Counted from the stretch's first letter, positions 35,300 through 45,606 are shown. The stretch is 64,000 nt of DNA from Rufibacter psychrotolerans (GCF_016924645.1 NZ_JAFFJV010000023.1:49027-113026), one strand, 5' to 3'. The notes: generated by a model from the letters alone, not told the origin. Numbers and translations are program-made.

Positions 35300-36208
35300 T
35301 CACCCCTCCTTTTCCACCTCATGCTGCTCCACTTTTACGGCGTGCTGGGCGGGTTCTACGGTGCGGTCATGTTCGCGGGAGTACACGTGCGTGAACTCGG
35401 CCCCCAGCAGAAACACCACCGAGGTGTAGTACACCCACACCAACAACAGCACCACCGATCCGGCCGCGCCGTACGTATCGCCCAGGGGTTCATACTGCAG
35501 GTAAATGTTGAGGATGTACTTGCCTATCACAAACAAGATGGCCGTGACCGTGGCGCCCACCCACACATGGGTCCACCGGATCCGGGCATCGGGCAGTACT
35601 TTGTAGATGGCCGCGAAGATGGCAATGCTGATGAGCACCGACACCAGCAGGTTGCCCAGGTTAATGAGGTACACGGCAATGTAGGAGAACCGCTGCCGCA
35701 GAAACTCGTTGAGGATGCTCAGCATGACTTCCACGGAGAGCGACACCAGGAGCAAGAAGCCCAGGCTCACCACCATGGCCAGGGAAAGCACCCGGCTCAC
35801 CACCATGCTCAGCCAGGCTTTCTGGGGCTTGGCTTTCACGTCCCACATGGCGTTGAGGGCATCCTGCAGGGCCACAAACACGGTGGTGGCGGTAAACACC
35901 ATGGTGCAGACGCCCACCACCGTGCCCAGCGTGCTGGCCGGCGACTGGCTGGCGTTCTGGATGATGCTCTGGATCTGCTGGGCGCTGTCTTGCCCCACCA
36001 ACCCACTGATCTGTCGCACCACCTGCCCCTGCACCGCCTCCTCCCCGAAGGCCGTGCCGGCTATCCTGATCATGATGATCAGGACCGCGGGCAGCGAGAA
36101 AATGGTGTAAAATCCAATGATGGCGGCCGAGTCCAGGGGATTGTCCCGGGCGAACTCCTGAAAGGTGAGCTTGGTGAGTTTCCAGGCGTAGGCGAGTCGT
36201 GCGGTCAT
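35300..36208 (-). CDS. YihY/BrkB-family membrane protein
   Basis: 302 residues from the ATG at 36208, where similarity to the family begins (AWKLTKLTFQEFARDN). Six hydrophobic segments are seen, including AAIIGFYTIFSLPAVLIIMI, VVGVCTMVFTATTVFVALQD and VLLLVWVYYTSVVFLLGAEF. The family motif ALQDALNAMWDV is intact. Members were once called ribonuclease BN, which is not supported; they are inner-membrane proteins of uncertain transport function. The tail is charged and His/Glu rich. Confidence 0.9.
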   Translation of the reverse strand: MTARLAYAWKLTKLTFQEFARDNPLDSAAIIGFYTIFSLPAVLIIMIRIAGTAFGEEAVQGQVVRQISGLVGQDSAQQIQSIIQNASQSPASTLGTVVGVCTMVFTATTVFVALQDALNAMWDVKAKPQKAWLSMVVSRVLSLAMVVSLGFLLLVSLSVEVMLSILNEFLRQRFSYIAVYLINLGNLLVSVLISIAIFAAIYKVLPDARIRWTHVWVGATVTAILFVIGKYILNIYLQYEPLGDTYGAAGSVVLLLVWVYYTSVVFLLGAEFTHVYSREHDRTVEPAQHAVKVEQHEVEKEG

Positions 36209-36291
36209 GGGCGATGCGCTTCTTACTGAGGGAGGAAACAGTGCTGGGCTGGGCGCCGGGCTCATGCAGTGCCCGGGCCGGCCTGGGAAGG

Positions 36292-36570
36292 TTAGCCGTT
36301 TCGCCGGGAGGCAGCTGTCTTGAGCACCCGCAGCTCATCTTCGGCGGCCTTGAGGCGGCTCTTGGCGGCCCGCTCCCTTTCCTTGGCGTACTCGGTATCT
36401 TTTTCGGCCTGGCTCAGTTCTGCGCGCAGGGCTTCTACCTTGCGCTGCTGGTCGGCCACCACCGGGTCACTGGAGTATCCTCCCCCCGAAAGCACCGAGC
36501 AGCCCATGACCAGCGGCAGGACCAACACCAGCACAGAAGCAGCTCTTTTGTTTAGCGAGAAAACGTTCAT
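36292..36570 (-). CDS. Small lipoprotein with coiled coil
   Basis: 92 residues from the ATG at 36570. The signal peptide ends in a lipobox (LVLPLVMGC, lipid on Cys near residue 24). The remainder is one coiled coil with heptads (KVEALRAELSQAEKDTEYAK, then RAAKSRLKAAEDELRVLKTA), ending basic. It looks like a small envelope spacer lipoprotein. No family is recognised. Confidence 0.8.
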   Translation of the reverse strand: MNVFSLNKRAASVLVLVLPLVMGCSVLSGGGYSSDPVVADQQRKVEALRAELSQAEKDTEYAKERERAAKSRLKAAEDELRVLKTAASRRNG

Positions 36571-36751
36571 CTTCAAATAATGGTAGGTGAATTTATACTT
36601 ACGGGCCGCAGGGAAAAAGGTGTAAACCCTTAGGCGGGGCAGCACCAGGGCACCCCGAAAGAGCCGCATCGCGCGCACCTGGCGCACCACTTGTAAACCT
36701 GGCTGGTTACCAGAAATCTTCCTGAGCCGGGTTCCCACATCGTGAAAAAAA

Positions 36752-36802
36752 TGGCCCCGGTTTTCGGCCCTTTTCTTGGAAACGGGGCAAAAACCGGGGC
36801 CA
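36752..36802. terminator. Palindrome-family terminator between two minus-strand genes
   Basis: TGGCCCCGGTTTT.CGGCCC pairs with GGGGCAAAAACCGGGGCCA; the stem is about 18 bp. An A-run precedes it on the plus strand, which gives a U-tract on the minus strand, after the stop at 36826. Confidence 0.85.
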
Positions 36803-36825
36803 GAGTCAGGTATCAGCGGCTGGCG

Positions 36826-37236
36826 TTACAGGGCCGGAAGGTTGTCTGCCTTGCGGCGCAGCCTTCTCACCTTAGCCGGGTCCATTTCCTCGGGGCGCGA
36901 CAGCAACCCAACCAAAACTCCGGTGAGGCCCATGCCCACAAAGGCATTGCGGGCCTTGGTGTTCTGCGAGAAGCCAAACAGCCACGGGGCCGCCAGGGTA
37001 AAGGCGCTGGTGACAAAGTCCATGGTTAAGTGGGTTTTGTAGGGCATCACCTGCACGGCGCCCCACTCGGCTTTGGTGACCAGGGCTGAGGTAAGGGCCA
37101 TGCCGCCGATGGCGCGGCACAGCGTGGTGGCGGTTTCTTCTTCGGTAAAACCAACGGTTTCCGGCGCCGAGGCAATGGCCGGGATATAGGCTGCTTCAAG
37201 AACGCCGTGAAGCGGCCGGGTAATGGGTTGCCACAT
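36826..37236 (-). CDS. Small membrane protein, SPW-repeat-like
   Basis: 136 residues from the ATG at 37236 (MWQPITRPLHGVLEAAYIPA). Two to three hydrophobic segments are seen (TTLCRAIGGMALTSALVT, TMDFVTSAFTLAAPWLFGF and AFVGMGLTGVLVGLL). The PW-containing segment and spacing recall SPW-repeat membrane proteins. Function unknown. It ends in a basic tail. Confidence 0.72.
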   Translation of the reverse strand: MWQPITRPLHGVLEAAYIPAIASAPETVGFTEEETATTLCRAIGGMALTSALVTKAEWGAVQVMPYKTHLTMDFVTSAFTLAAPWLFGFSQNTKARNAFVGMGLTGVLVGLLSRPEEMDPAKVRRLRRKADNLPAL

Positions 37237-37377
37237 AGTTTTATTGGTTAGGTGGATGAAACATGCAGACTGCCAAGCGCAGCCCTGCTTTCTTCCCACT
37301 CTGTACGAGGGCAGTACAGGTTTGTTCCTATCAGAACCCGGCAACAGACAATTCTTTTTGCTTCCACCCGTTTACCG

Positions 37378-37416
37378 CCTGCTTTTAGAAAATAGGCCCT
37401 AAAACCCAAAGCAGGC
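37378..37416. repeat. Dispersed intergenic palindrome, degenerate copy 10
   Basis: Partial copy with CTGCTTTTAGAAAATAGG then CCCTAAAACCCAAAGCAGG. CCTGCTTT and AAAGCAGG form outer arms. Confidence 0.45.
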
Positions 37417-37557
37417 GTTTGATGCCCTGAAATGGCCGCCGGGTTAGGGTTCTTTTATAGGGATAGTCCAGGCAAACCTGCCGTGGAAAACAGGAACAGG
37501 CGCCACCGGAGCCCTAGCGTCCCCGCCCCCCGATCACAAACCAAATTAGGATAGCGA

Positions 37558-37770
37558 TTAGCCCAGGCGGCTGGTCCGGGCGGCTTGGAGCTCCCGCCGG
37601 ATGAGGATGGTGATGCGGTCGCTGAGTTTGTCGCTGATGCACTTCAACTCCTCCTGAGAATACTCATAAAAGTCCAGGCCATTGATGAACTCAACGGTTT
37701 CTGAACAAGCCGACAGGTCTGTCTTTTCTATGAGGTAGAGGACAGTTTCTAAGGGTATTTTTCTCTTCAT
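37558..37770 (-). CDS. Small hypothetical protein
   Basis: 70 residues from the ATG at 37770 (MKRKIPLETVLYLIEKTDLS). Mostly helical and charged; no signal peptide or known domain. The gene is isolated between gaps. The 430-bp gap that follows to 38200 contains the promoter region of the large surface protein, in which I see no clear consensus. Confidence 0.6.
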   Translation of the reverse strand: MKRKIPLETVLYLIEKTDLSACSETVEFINGLDFYEYSQEELKCISDKLSDRITILIRRELQAARTSRLG

Positions 37771-38200
37771 ACTTCTTCCGTTTCGCCACTTCCCGGGCAA
37801 ACGTAATTTAAAGATTAAAATTCCAGCTCCACCAAAAAAGCAGTAAGGATCAGGCATTTACAGTATTTACCCCGTAAAACTTCGGTTTTCACGGAGGCTT
37901 CTTCGGGCTATCCTCCGCCCCGGCGAACGCCCAAGCGCTGTTATTAAAATGGGAAGCAGGCAGGAAATGAACGGCGCAGATTTCTGTTCCGATCCCTCAG
38001 GCTTTGGCGCAGCATGCAGCAGCCTGTCTCCGCTAAATGGGGCCTGTACGCTGTATTGTGGCCCTGTTCACGGCAGCCGCTGGCTTAAGTGGGTTAAATT
38101 CAGACACCTATATTGTGCTATTTAGATGTGAATTATTCCTAGTTTTACAGAGAATCCTTTACCCTTGACTATCGCCCCGGACCAATCGGCCTCCCTGCCT

Positions 38201-41200
38201 ATGAAGAAAGTTGTACTCCCGCTTTTATGCTTCCTGTTTCTTTTGCTGCTGTGGGTGCCCGGCTATGGGCAGGCGCCCGCGTTTGAACTCCATAAGCGCG
38301 TTGGGGCCATCATAGGCATGCCCGATGACATTGCCATTGACTCCAAGGGCGATATCTACGTGACCGACTTCTACATCCGGAAGTTTAGCCAGGACGGCCA
38401 GGTGTACCATGACTTCAAGCCCGAGAACCTGGACCACAACCGGTACGGCGCCTTCCGGATTACCCTGGACCAGCATGATAACCTCTACGTGGTGAGTTAC
38501 TCCAACTCCAAGATTGCCAAGTTCAGCAAAGAAGGAAAACTCCTGTTTGAGATTGGCTCGCAGGGCCAGCAGCCCGGCCAGTTTCTGTACCCCGAGGAGA
38601 TTGCCGTGAACTCCCGGGGCGAGATCTACGTGGCCGACAAAGGCAACCGCCGCATCCAGAAGTTTAACCCCAACGGGACTTACCTGCAGAGCATCATCCT
38701 GAACACCGACGTCAACGCAGGCTCCTACACTGAAACGCCCAGCAGCCTGGACGTGGACGCCCAGGACAACCTGTACGCGCTGGACGCACCCAACGGCAAA
38801 ATCATCAAATACACGCCCACCGGCGAAAAGCTGCTGGAATTTGGCAACAGCGCCGCAGACCCAGCCAAACTCTACGCGCCGGCCAAGCTGGCCATTGACA
38901 AGAAAACCGGCCAGGTCTACATCACTGACCTAAAGATGGGAGGCTCTAACTCGGGGGGATTCTTTGTCTACAGCACCCTTGGCGTGTTTGAGCGCCAGGT
39001 GCAGCACACCACCGGCGACGGCCGCCTGTGGGGCACCCAGCAGAGTATTGCCATTGCCCCAGACGGGAAGGTGTTCATTGCCGACCGGCGCCACCAGGGC
39101 GACAGCCAGGTGCTCATGTTTGACAAGCAGGGCAACGTGCTGAAGAAGCTGGGGTACCACTATTTCCCCAATGAACTCACCATGGACGAGGCGGGCAATG
39201 TGTTCCTGCTGGAGTCCAGCGGCGAGGTGGTCAAATTCAATCCGCAGGGGGTGGAAGTGATGCGGTTTGGGTCGGTGAACCTGGTGGGCTATGCCAAGGG
39301 CATCGCGGTAGACCTGCAGGGCTACATCTACATCCTCACCAGCGGAGGTTTCTTCAACACGGCCTCGGCCATCACGAAATACAGCAAAGACGGCACCTTC
39401 ATAAGGCAGTTCACCGACTTCGGCCCCGAGGCCAACACCAACCTCTATTCAGACCTGGCCGTGGACGCCATCGGGAACCTGTACGTGACCGATCACTACG
39501 GCGGGGCGGTGCGCAAGATTGCCCCCTCGGGCAAATACCTCATGTCCATCGGGCATTGGGGCGGCAACCCCGGGCAACTCTGGATTCCCAGGGCGGTGGC
39601 CGTAGACATGCGGGGCGTGGTGCACGTGCTGGACTACAACGGCGGCCGGGTGCAGCAGTTCAGCCCCGAGGGCAAGTTTATCCGGCAGTTTGGCCATTAC
39701 AGCGCCGACTACATCACCTGGGACGTGGACTCAGACATGGCCCTGGATGGCCGGGGCAACGTGTACGTGGTCTCTAACCTGTACCCCCGCCGCTTCTGGA
39801 TCGCCGACGCCAAAGGCAACCTGCTGCACGAGGAGCTTGACCGTTCTTTCACCTACCTGGCCGTAAACCAGCGCGCCACGCGCCTTGTCACCAACGAAGA
39901 CGCCGGGGCGTACTCCCTGTTCCTCTCCAAAGATTATAAGGAGCCGCAGAGCCTCATCACGGGGTTTGCCTATGATGACGCCAACCGCAGCTGCACCCCA
40001 GACCAGGGCGAGCGGCCCGTGCCTGGCATGGTAATAGAAGTGACCCCCGGCCCGTATTTCGGCGTGACCCAGGAGGACGGAAGCTACGCCGTTGCCGTGG
40101 ACCCCGGCGAATACACCGTCAGGACCATTCCGCCGGCCCACGCGGGCAGAACCATCACGCCCCTGTGCCCCGCCCCTTCCCAGGGCCACCCCGTGAAAGT
40201 AGCCGCAGCGGGCCAGACGGTGCAGAACATCAACTTCGCCAATGCGGTCTTTGACAGCCCGTACCTCAACGTGCACCTCTCGTCTAACCGCCGCCGCCGG
40301 TGCTTCCAGAACGTGACCACCGTCTCCTATTCCAACACCGGCTTTGCCCCGGCCCCCAATGCCAGGGTAACCGTGCAGCTGCCGGAGTTTGTGGCCCTGG
40401 TGAAGGCCAGCATGCCCTACACCGTAGACCCAAGCGGCAATCTGGTGTTTGAGGTAGGCGACCTGAAACCCAACCAGGGAGGCTCCATCACCCTCACCGA
40501 TTCCGTTTCCTGCGCAGATTCCAACATCAGGGGCCTAACCGTGTGCACCAAGGCCTGGATCACCCCCGCCAACCCCCAACCAACCCCTGACGCCTGGAAC
40601 CAGGCCCACATACTGGTAGCGGGCACCGCGCCCGGGCAGCACCAGGCCCGCTTCGTGATCAGCAACCAGGGCAAAGGGAACATGACCGACAGCCTGGCTT
40701 TCAGGGTATACCAGGACCAGGAGCTGGTGCTGCAGGACAAGTACAAACTGGCCGCCCAGGACAGCCTGGTGCTGCGGTTCTCCCCCACGGGAAGGGCCAT
40801 CCGGGTGGAGGCCGACCAGCCCGGCGGGCACCCGGTGAAAACCCTGGCCGGGGCCAACCTGGAGATGCGGGGGGCCAACCCGCACGGGCTACCCTCCCCG
40901 GCCATGAACGCCTTCCCGCCCGATGACCCCGAGCCGGAAATCACCGAGGAGTGCCTGCCCATCATTGACTCCTTTGACCCCAACGACAAGCAGGTGCTGC
41001 CCGTGGGGCTCACCGCCGAGCATTACACCCCCACCAACACGCCCCTGCGCTACACCGTGCGGTTCCAGAACACCGGCACCGACGTGGCCTACCGCGTGGT
41101 GGTGGTGGACACCCTCTCCGCGGACCTGGACCTGAGCACGCTCCAGGTGGGGGCCGTTTCGCACCCCTACCGGATGGAAGTCAGCGGCAAGGGCAGGCCC

Positions 41201-42703
41201 GTGCTCACGTTCCACTTTGACCAGATCATGCTCCCCGACAGCGCCGCCGACCAGGCGGGCAGCAACGGCTTCCTCCAGTTCTCCATCCGGCCCAAGGCCC
41301 ACCTGCCCGAGAAAACCCTGATTGAGAACTTCGCCGACATTTTCTTTGACTACAACGAGCCGGTGCGCACCAACACCACCCAGAACCGCCTCTATGACCT
41401 GCCGCCGGTGGTCAACCCGGCCAAACAACTCTCCACCGATGCAGTAGTGGCCTCTCCCGCCCTGCTGGGCTTCAGCCCCGCCCAGGGCCGCGCCGGGCAA
41501 GCTGTGGAGCTAACCGGTAAGAACTTCTCGGGGCAGGTTGCGGGCAACAAGGTCTACTTTGACGGGGTGGCGGCGCTGGTGCAGCGCGCCACCCCTACCG
41601 CCCTCACGGTGCTGGTGCCCGCCGGGGCGTTTACCGGCCAGATCAAGGTAGTGACGCCAGACGGCGCGGCCCAGAGCAGCACGGCATTTACCATCTTCCA
41701 GCCGCCTACCATTGCCTCGGTTTCGCCCGCTGAGGCGGTGCCCGGCACCCTGGTCACCCTCACCGGCACCCATTTCTCGCCCGTAGCCCAGCAGGACACG
41801 GTCACGTTCAACGGCGTACCGGCCCAGGTGGTGGAAGCTGCGGCTACCCGCCTGCGGGTACGGGTGCCCGATGGGGCCACTTTTGGGAAAATCAGGCTGA
41901 AAACGCTGGGCGGCGAAGCGGAGAGTCCGGCGCCGTTCATGGTCTGGTATGCCCCTACTATCGCGGGCTTTACCCCCTCCAAAGCGAAAACCGGCACCAC
42001 CGTGGTCCTCACCGGCACTAACTTCGCGGAAGCGGCCCAGCGCAACCGGGTGCAGTTTGGCCCTGCCCTGGCTGAGGTGGAGCGGGCCACCCGCACCCAA
42101 CTGCAGGTGCGGGTTCCGGCCGGGGCCACCAGCGGGAAGATCCTGGTGCAAACCCCGGGCGGCGAAGCCCTGACCCAGACTGAGTTCACCTTCGTGCCGG
42201 CCCCGGTTATCACCAGCTTCAGTCCGGCCAGCGGCCATGCCGGCACCCAGGTCACCATCACTGGCACCCACTTCGGGGCCGACGGGCAGGCCGATACGGT
42301 GTACTTCAACGGGCAGGCCGCGCCGGTACTGCAGGCCACTGCCACTACGCTGGTGGTGCGGGCGCCCAAGCACGTGACCACGGGCGCGCTCTCGGTGGCG
42401 GGGGCCGGCGGCAAAGCCGTTGCCCAGGAGTTTACGGTGCCCGCGCTGGCCCCCGCCGAAGCCATTGCCCTCTATCCTACGCCCACCCGCGGTGCCCTCA
42501 CGGTAAACTGGTACAGGGCCGATTTCAAAGTGGAAAGGGTAAACGTCTACAACGCCATCGGGCAGGCGGTGCATGGCCAGGACCTCAGCGCCGCGGCTGA
42601 GGACGAGGTAAAGCTTTCGCTGGGGCAGTTTGGCCCTGGGGTGTACACCCTTCGGTTTCAGACCTCCGTTGGGTTAGTGGTGAAGCGGGTGGTGGTGCTG
42701 TAG
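38201..42703 (+). CDS. 1500-residue NHL/IPT surface protein with T9SS sorting domain
   Basis: Start at the ATG 38201, where the signal peptide begins (MKKVVLPLLCFLFLLLLW). Residues about 25-570 are NHL-type beta-propeller repeats (for example GQFLYPEEIAVNSRGEIYVA, then DKGNRRIQKFNPNG). Next is an SdrD-B-like domain (FAYDDANRSCTPDQGERPVP), then a conserved-repeat region with the Bacteroidota motif DPNDKQVLPVG. Four IPT/TIG Ig-fold repeats follow, each starting like PTIASVSPAEAVPGTLVTLT. The last 80 residues (LYPTPTRGALTVNW to the end) are a T9SS sorting tail. It is exported to the cell surface; a role in adhesion or binding is inferred from the domains. Confidence 0.9.
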   Translation: MKKVVLPLLCFLFLLLLWVPGYGQAPAFELHKRVGAIIGMPDDIAIDSKGDIYVTDFYIRKFSQDGQVYHDFKPENLDHNRYGAFRITLDQHDNLYVVSYSNSKIAKFSKEGKLLFEIGSQGQQPGQFLYPEEIAVNSRGEIYVADKGNRRIQKFNPNGTYLQSIILNTDVNAGSYTETPSSLDVDAQDNLYALDAPNGKIIKYTPTGEKLLEFGNSAADPAKLYAPAKLAIDKKTGQVYITDLKMGGSNSGGFFVYSTLGVFERQVQHTTGDGRLWGTQQSIAIAPDGKVFIADRRHQGDSQVLMFDKQGNVLKKLGYHYFPNELTMDEAGNVFLLESSGEVVKFNPQGVEVMRFGSVNLVGYAKGIAVDLQGYIYILTSGGFFNTASAITKYSKDGTFIRQFTDFGPEANTNLYSDLAVDAIGNLYVTDHYGGAVRKIAPSGKYLMSIGHWGGNPGQLWIPRAVAVDMRGVVHVLDYNGGRVQQFSPEGKFIRQFGHYSADYITWDVDSDMALDGRGNVYVVSNLYPRRFWIADAKGNLLHEELDRSFTYLAVNQRATRLVTNEDAGAYSLFLSKDYKEPQSLITGFAYDDANRSCTPDQGERPVPGMVIEVTPGPYFGVTQEDGSYAVAVDPGEYTVRTIPPAHAGRTITPLCPAPSQGHPVKVAAAGQTVQNINFANAVFDSPYLNVHLSSNRRRRCFQNVTTVSYSNTGFAPAPNARVTVQLPEFVALVKASMPYTVDPSGNLVFEVGDLKPNQGGSITLTDSVSCADSNIRGLTVCTKAWITPANPQPTPDAWNQAHILVAGTAPGQHQARFVISNQGKGNMTDSLAFRVYQDQELVLQDKYKLAAQDSLVLRFSPTGRAIRVEADQPGGHPVKTLAGANLEMRGANPHGLPSPAMNAFPPDDPEPEITEECLPIIDSFDPNDKQVLPVGLTAEHYTPTNTPLRYTVRFQNTGTDVAYRVVVVDTLSADLDLSTLQVGAVSHPYRMEVSGKGRPVLTFHFDQIMLPDSAADQAGSNGFLQFSIRPKAHLPEKTLIENFADIFFDYNEPVRTNTTQNRLYDLPPVVNPAKQLSTDAVVASPALLGFSPAQGRAGQAVELTGKNFSGQVAGNKVYFDGVAALVQRATPTALTVLVPAGAFTGQIKVVTPDGAAQSSTAFTIFQPPTIASVSPAEAVPGTLVTLTGTHFSPVAQQDTVTFNGVPAQVVEAAATRLRVRVPDGATFGKIRLKTLGGEAESPAPFMVWYAPTIAGFTPSKAKTGTTVVLTGTNFAEAAQRNRVQFGPALAEVERATRTQLQVRVPAGATSGKILVQTPGGEALTQTEFTFVPAPVITSFSPASGHAGTQVTITGTHFGADGQADTVYFNGQAAPVLQATATTLVVRAPKHVTTGALSVAGAGGKAVAQEFTVPALAPAEAIALYPTPTRGALTVNWYRADFKVERVNVYNAIGQAVHGQDLSAAAEDEVKLSLGQFGPGVYTLRFQTSVGLVVKRVVVL

Positions 42704-42853
42704 CTTGCTCTGGTTAGCGCCTGCGTACTGCTGCCAGCTCCTCGGGGGAGCACGCAGGATACAACGCTAAGGGGAAATAGCCCGTACCCAAGTGTTTTGG
42801 GTTGGGCCGGAGAAGGCGCGCCTTGGGACCACCGCTCCGGCACTTTCTCCCCT

Positions 42854-42901
42854 GGCTCCGTTTGGGCCCTGATTTCCAAAAAAGGGCCTTAAAACAGAGC
42901 C
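42854..42901. repeat. Dispersed intergenic palindrome, copy 11
   Basis: GGCTCCGTTTGGGCCCTGA then AAAAAAGGGCCTTAAAACAG, between the surface protein and the oxidoreductase gene. GGCTC and GAGCC extend the arms. Confidence 0.6.
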
Positions 42902-42934
42902 AAGGGCCGGCCGAACCCCTTAGCCGAACAGACC

Positions 42935-43930
42935 ATGGAAAAAGAATTTCAATGCCTGCTGGTGACCCAGACGGACACCGGCGAGTTCCACCAGGAAGTC
43001 ACCCAGAAGCGTGTGCAGGACCTTCCGCCCGGCGAGGTCCTGATCAGGGTACAGTATTCGTCGCTCAACTACAAAGACGCCCTGTCGGCCACGGGCAACC
43101 GGGGCGTGACCCGGCAGTTCCCGCACACGCCTGGCATTGACGCGGCCGGGGTGGTGGAAAGCTCCACCTCGCCAGATTGGCAACCCGGCGACGAGGTGAT
43201 TGTGACGGGCTTTGACCTGGGCATGAACACCAGCGGCGGGTTTGCGCAGTACATACGGGTACCGGCCAACTGGGTGGTCAGGCTTCCGGCAGGGATGTCC
43301 TTGCGCGAGAGCATGGTCTACGGCACCGCCGGCTTTACCGCCGCCCTGAGCGTGGAAGCCTTGCTCCGGAACGGGGTGACGCCCCAGAAAGGCCCCATTG
43401 CGGTGACGGGGGCCACGGGCGGCGTGGGTTCTATTGCGGTGGCCCTGCTGCACCAGCTGGGCTATACCGTGCACGCTGTGAGCAGCAAGGCCTCGGCCCA
43501 GGACTTTTTGCACCAACTGGGGGCCACTGAAATCATTCTGCGCGCTGACCTGGAGGACCAGTCCGGCAAAGCCCTCCTGAAGCCCCGTTTTGCCGGGGCG
43601 GTGGACACCGTGGGCGGGCAGGTGCTGGCCACGCTCCTGAAGAGCGTGCACTACGGCGGCACCGTTACCTGCTGCGGCATGGTGAACGGCGCCGAGGTGC
43701 CCACCACCGTGTTCCCCTTCATCCTGCGCGGCATCCAGCTGGCCGGCATTGACTCGGTGGAATATCCGGCGGAGCGGCGGCCTGCCGTTTGGCAACAGAT
43801 GGCCCAGGGCTGGAAACCCCGCACCCTGGAAACGCTGGCGCATGAGATCACCCTGCAGGAGCTGCCCCAGGCCATTGCCACCATCCTGAAAGGCCAGATG
43901 CAGGGCCGGGCCCTGGTGCGGCTTCCGTAG
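42935..43930 (+). CDS. Acryloyl-CoA reductase/quinone oxidoreductase, AcuI/YhdH type
   Basis: 331 residues. MDR-superfamily enzyme of the YhdH/YhfP group: VQYSSLNYKDALSATGN, PHTPGIDAAGVV, VIVTGFDLGMNTSGGFAQYI, GTAGFTAALSV, and NADPH site VTGATGGVGSIAVALL. Members reduce acryloyl-CoA with NADPH; they lack the zinc ligands of alcohol dehydrogenases. The protein is cytosolic. The ATG is at 42935. Confidence 0.93.
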   Translation: MEKEFQCLLVTQTDTGEFHQEVTQKRVQDLPPGEVLIRVQYSSLNYKDALSATGNRGVTRQFPHTPGIDAAGVVESSTSPDWQPGDEVIVTGFDLGMNTSGGFAQYIRVPANWVVRLPAGMSLRESMVYGTAGFTAALSVEALLRNGVTPQKGPIAVTGATGGVGSIAVALLHQLGYTVHAVSSKASAQDFLHQLGATEIILRADLEDQSGKALLKPRFAGAVDTVGGQVLATLLKSVHYGGTVTCCGMVNGAEVPTTVFPFILRGIQLAGIDSVEYPAERRPAVWQQMAQGWKPRTLETLAHEITLQELPQAIATILKGQMQGRALVRLP

Positions 43931-44047
43931 CCATGGTTCAGTCCTTGCTTAACTGCCTGGGCGGAACCATGGTTAGTTTTGCGCGAAGTGCCTATCTTGG
44001 GCCAGCAACGGTGCTGCCCCAGCAGCTCCTCCACCCTGCCTGTGCTT

Positions 44048-44974
44048 ATGAGAAAAACCCTTCTGCTGCTTGCCTTCTTACTGACCGGAATGCTGCCTGC
44101 CACTTTTGCCCAGAAATTCACCACCCTCACCTACTACCAGGATGACACCCTGAAACTGGAGTTGGACCTGTTTCTGCCCCAAAAACCCGGCAAGGAGAAA
44201 CTGCCCCTGGTCTTGTTTGAGCACGGCGGGGGCTTTTCTGCCGGTGACCGGACCAGCGGACACAGCTTCTGCGCGTACCTGGCCCAACACGGCTACGCCG
44301 CCGCCACCCTCACCTACACCCTGTACATGAAAGGCCGAAACTACGGTTGTGACGGCAAGCTGCCCGAGAAAATCAGGGCGTTCCAGTACGCGGCCAACCA
44401 GTTCTGGCTGGCCACCGGGTTCTTCCTGCAGCACGCCCAAAAATACAACCTGGATGCTACCAAGATCTTCCTGGCGGGAAGCAGCGCCGGGGCCGAGGCC
44501 GCCCTGCACGCCGCCTTCTGGGATTACAAGCTGATGAACCTGTACCCCAACACCACGCTTCCGGCCAACTTCAGCTACAAAGGCCTTATCTCGGGGGCGG
44601 GCGCCCTCATGGACCTGAACCTGATCACGCCTGCCAACCAGCTGCCCGTCCTGCTGTTCCACGGTTCCACCGATACGGTGGTGCCCTATGCCACGGCCCC
44701 GCACCACAACTGCCCCACCAACGCCTCTAACTGGCTCCTGCTGGCGGGCTCTTACTCCATTTACCAGCACCTGGTCCAACTGAACGGGAGTACGCGGCTG
44801 GTCACTTACTGCGGCGGCGGCCACGAGTACAGCGCCGAACTCTTCCAGAAGAATCAGCAGGTCTTAGTGGACTTTCTGAACGATGTGCTGGCCGGCCGCA
44901 AATCCCAGGAACACACCATCGTGGCCACCGGCAAACCGGGCACCCGTCCCACTGCGTTTCCCTTCTGTGAGTAG
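44048..44974 (+). CDS. Secreted alpha/beta hydrolase (esterase, HSL/carboxylesterase-like)
   Basis: 308 residues from the ATG at 44048, where the signal peptide begins (MRKTLLLLAFLLTGMLPATF). Oxyanion motif FEHGGGFSAGD, nucleophile elbow GSSAGAEAAL, Asp region VLLFHGSTDTVVPYATAP and a late His in CGGGHEYSAELF. The fold and HGGG motif fit the hormone-sensitive-lipase/carboxylesterase type. Substrate unknown. It lies 117 bp after the oxidoreductase gene and may be transcribed separately. Confidence 0.88.
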   Translation: MRKTLLLLAFLLTGMLPATFAQKFTTLTYYQDDTLKLELDLFLPQKPGKEKLPLVLFEHGGGFSAGDRTSGHSFCAYLAQHGYAAATLTYTLYMKGRNYGCDGKLPEKIRAFQYAANQFWLATGFFLQHAQKYNLDATKIFLAGSSAGAEAALHAAFWDYKLMNLYPNTTLPANFSYKGLISGAGALMDLNLITPANQLPVLLFHGSTDTVVPYATAPHHNCPTNASNWLLLAGSYSIYQHLVQLNGSTRLVTYCGGGHEYSAELFQKNQQVLVDFLNDVLAGRKSQEHTIVATGKPGTRPTAFPFCE

Positions 44975-45103
44975 GAAAGAGAAGGTACCAACCTCTTGTT
45001 GAGACTGCCAGTTGGAGGTGCAAGAACGTAGCGCCCACGGCTCTGGGAGTTGGTTCCTGTGGCTTTACCCCAGCGGATGCCTGGAACAGTTAGTTTAGCA
45101 ACA

Positions 45104-45145
45104 AGCGTTTCGGGTCTGTTTTTGGAAAAACGGGTCCTAAACGCT
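45104..45145. repeat. Dispersed intergenic palindrome, copy 12
   Basis: AGCGTTTCGGGTCTGTTTT then GGAAAAACGGGTCCTAAACGC; the outer arms AGCGTTT / AAACGCT match exactly. Confidence 0.65.
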
Positions 45146-45606
45146 ATTTGCCTACTATTTAAATGCGGGAGGACTACTGGATTATTGACCAGTTGTTTTG
45201 TTCAGCCATTGGAAAGTACTTGGCCCTTGTGTTTCGTGTTGGTGGTTTCATCAATAAGGGTAGCGGAGCCGTCATTCAGCTTGTTGGTGATAAACAGAAC
45301 AGGATGGCAGACTGTTAGAGTCCGAAACACCTGTTTCGGTTAGCCATGGGAAAGCACCTGGCCTTTCTGCTTCTTGCTGCGTGTTTTTACCGATGAGGAG
45401 AGCGCAGCCGTTCCTTGGCTTGTTGGTGATAACACCAACAAGGGTGGTGTGAGCAACGGAGATACCACAGGCTACGGCGGCACCCTATCGCGTGAACGAA
45501 GAAAACTGGGTAACGGAGACCATACAGGCAGCGGTTGCATTCTGCCGCGTGAAAAAACCCACAAGAGTGGCGAGGGTAGTGGGAAGCTGGTGGATAGTTT
45601 AAAACG

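Noticed and set aside
41510..42574. 354-codon open frame on the minus strand
   Set aside because: Antisense to the IPT repeats of the surface protein.
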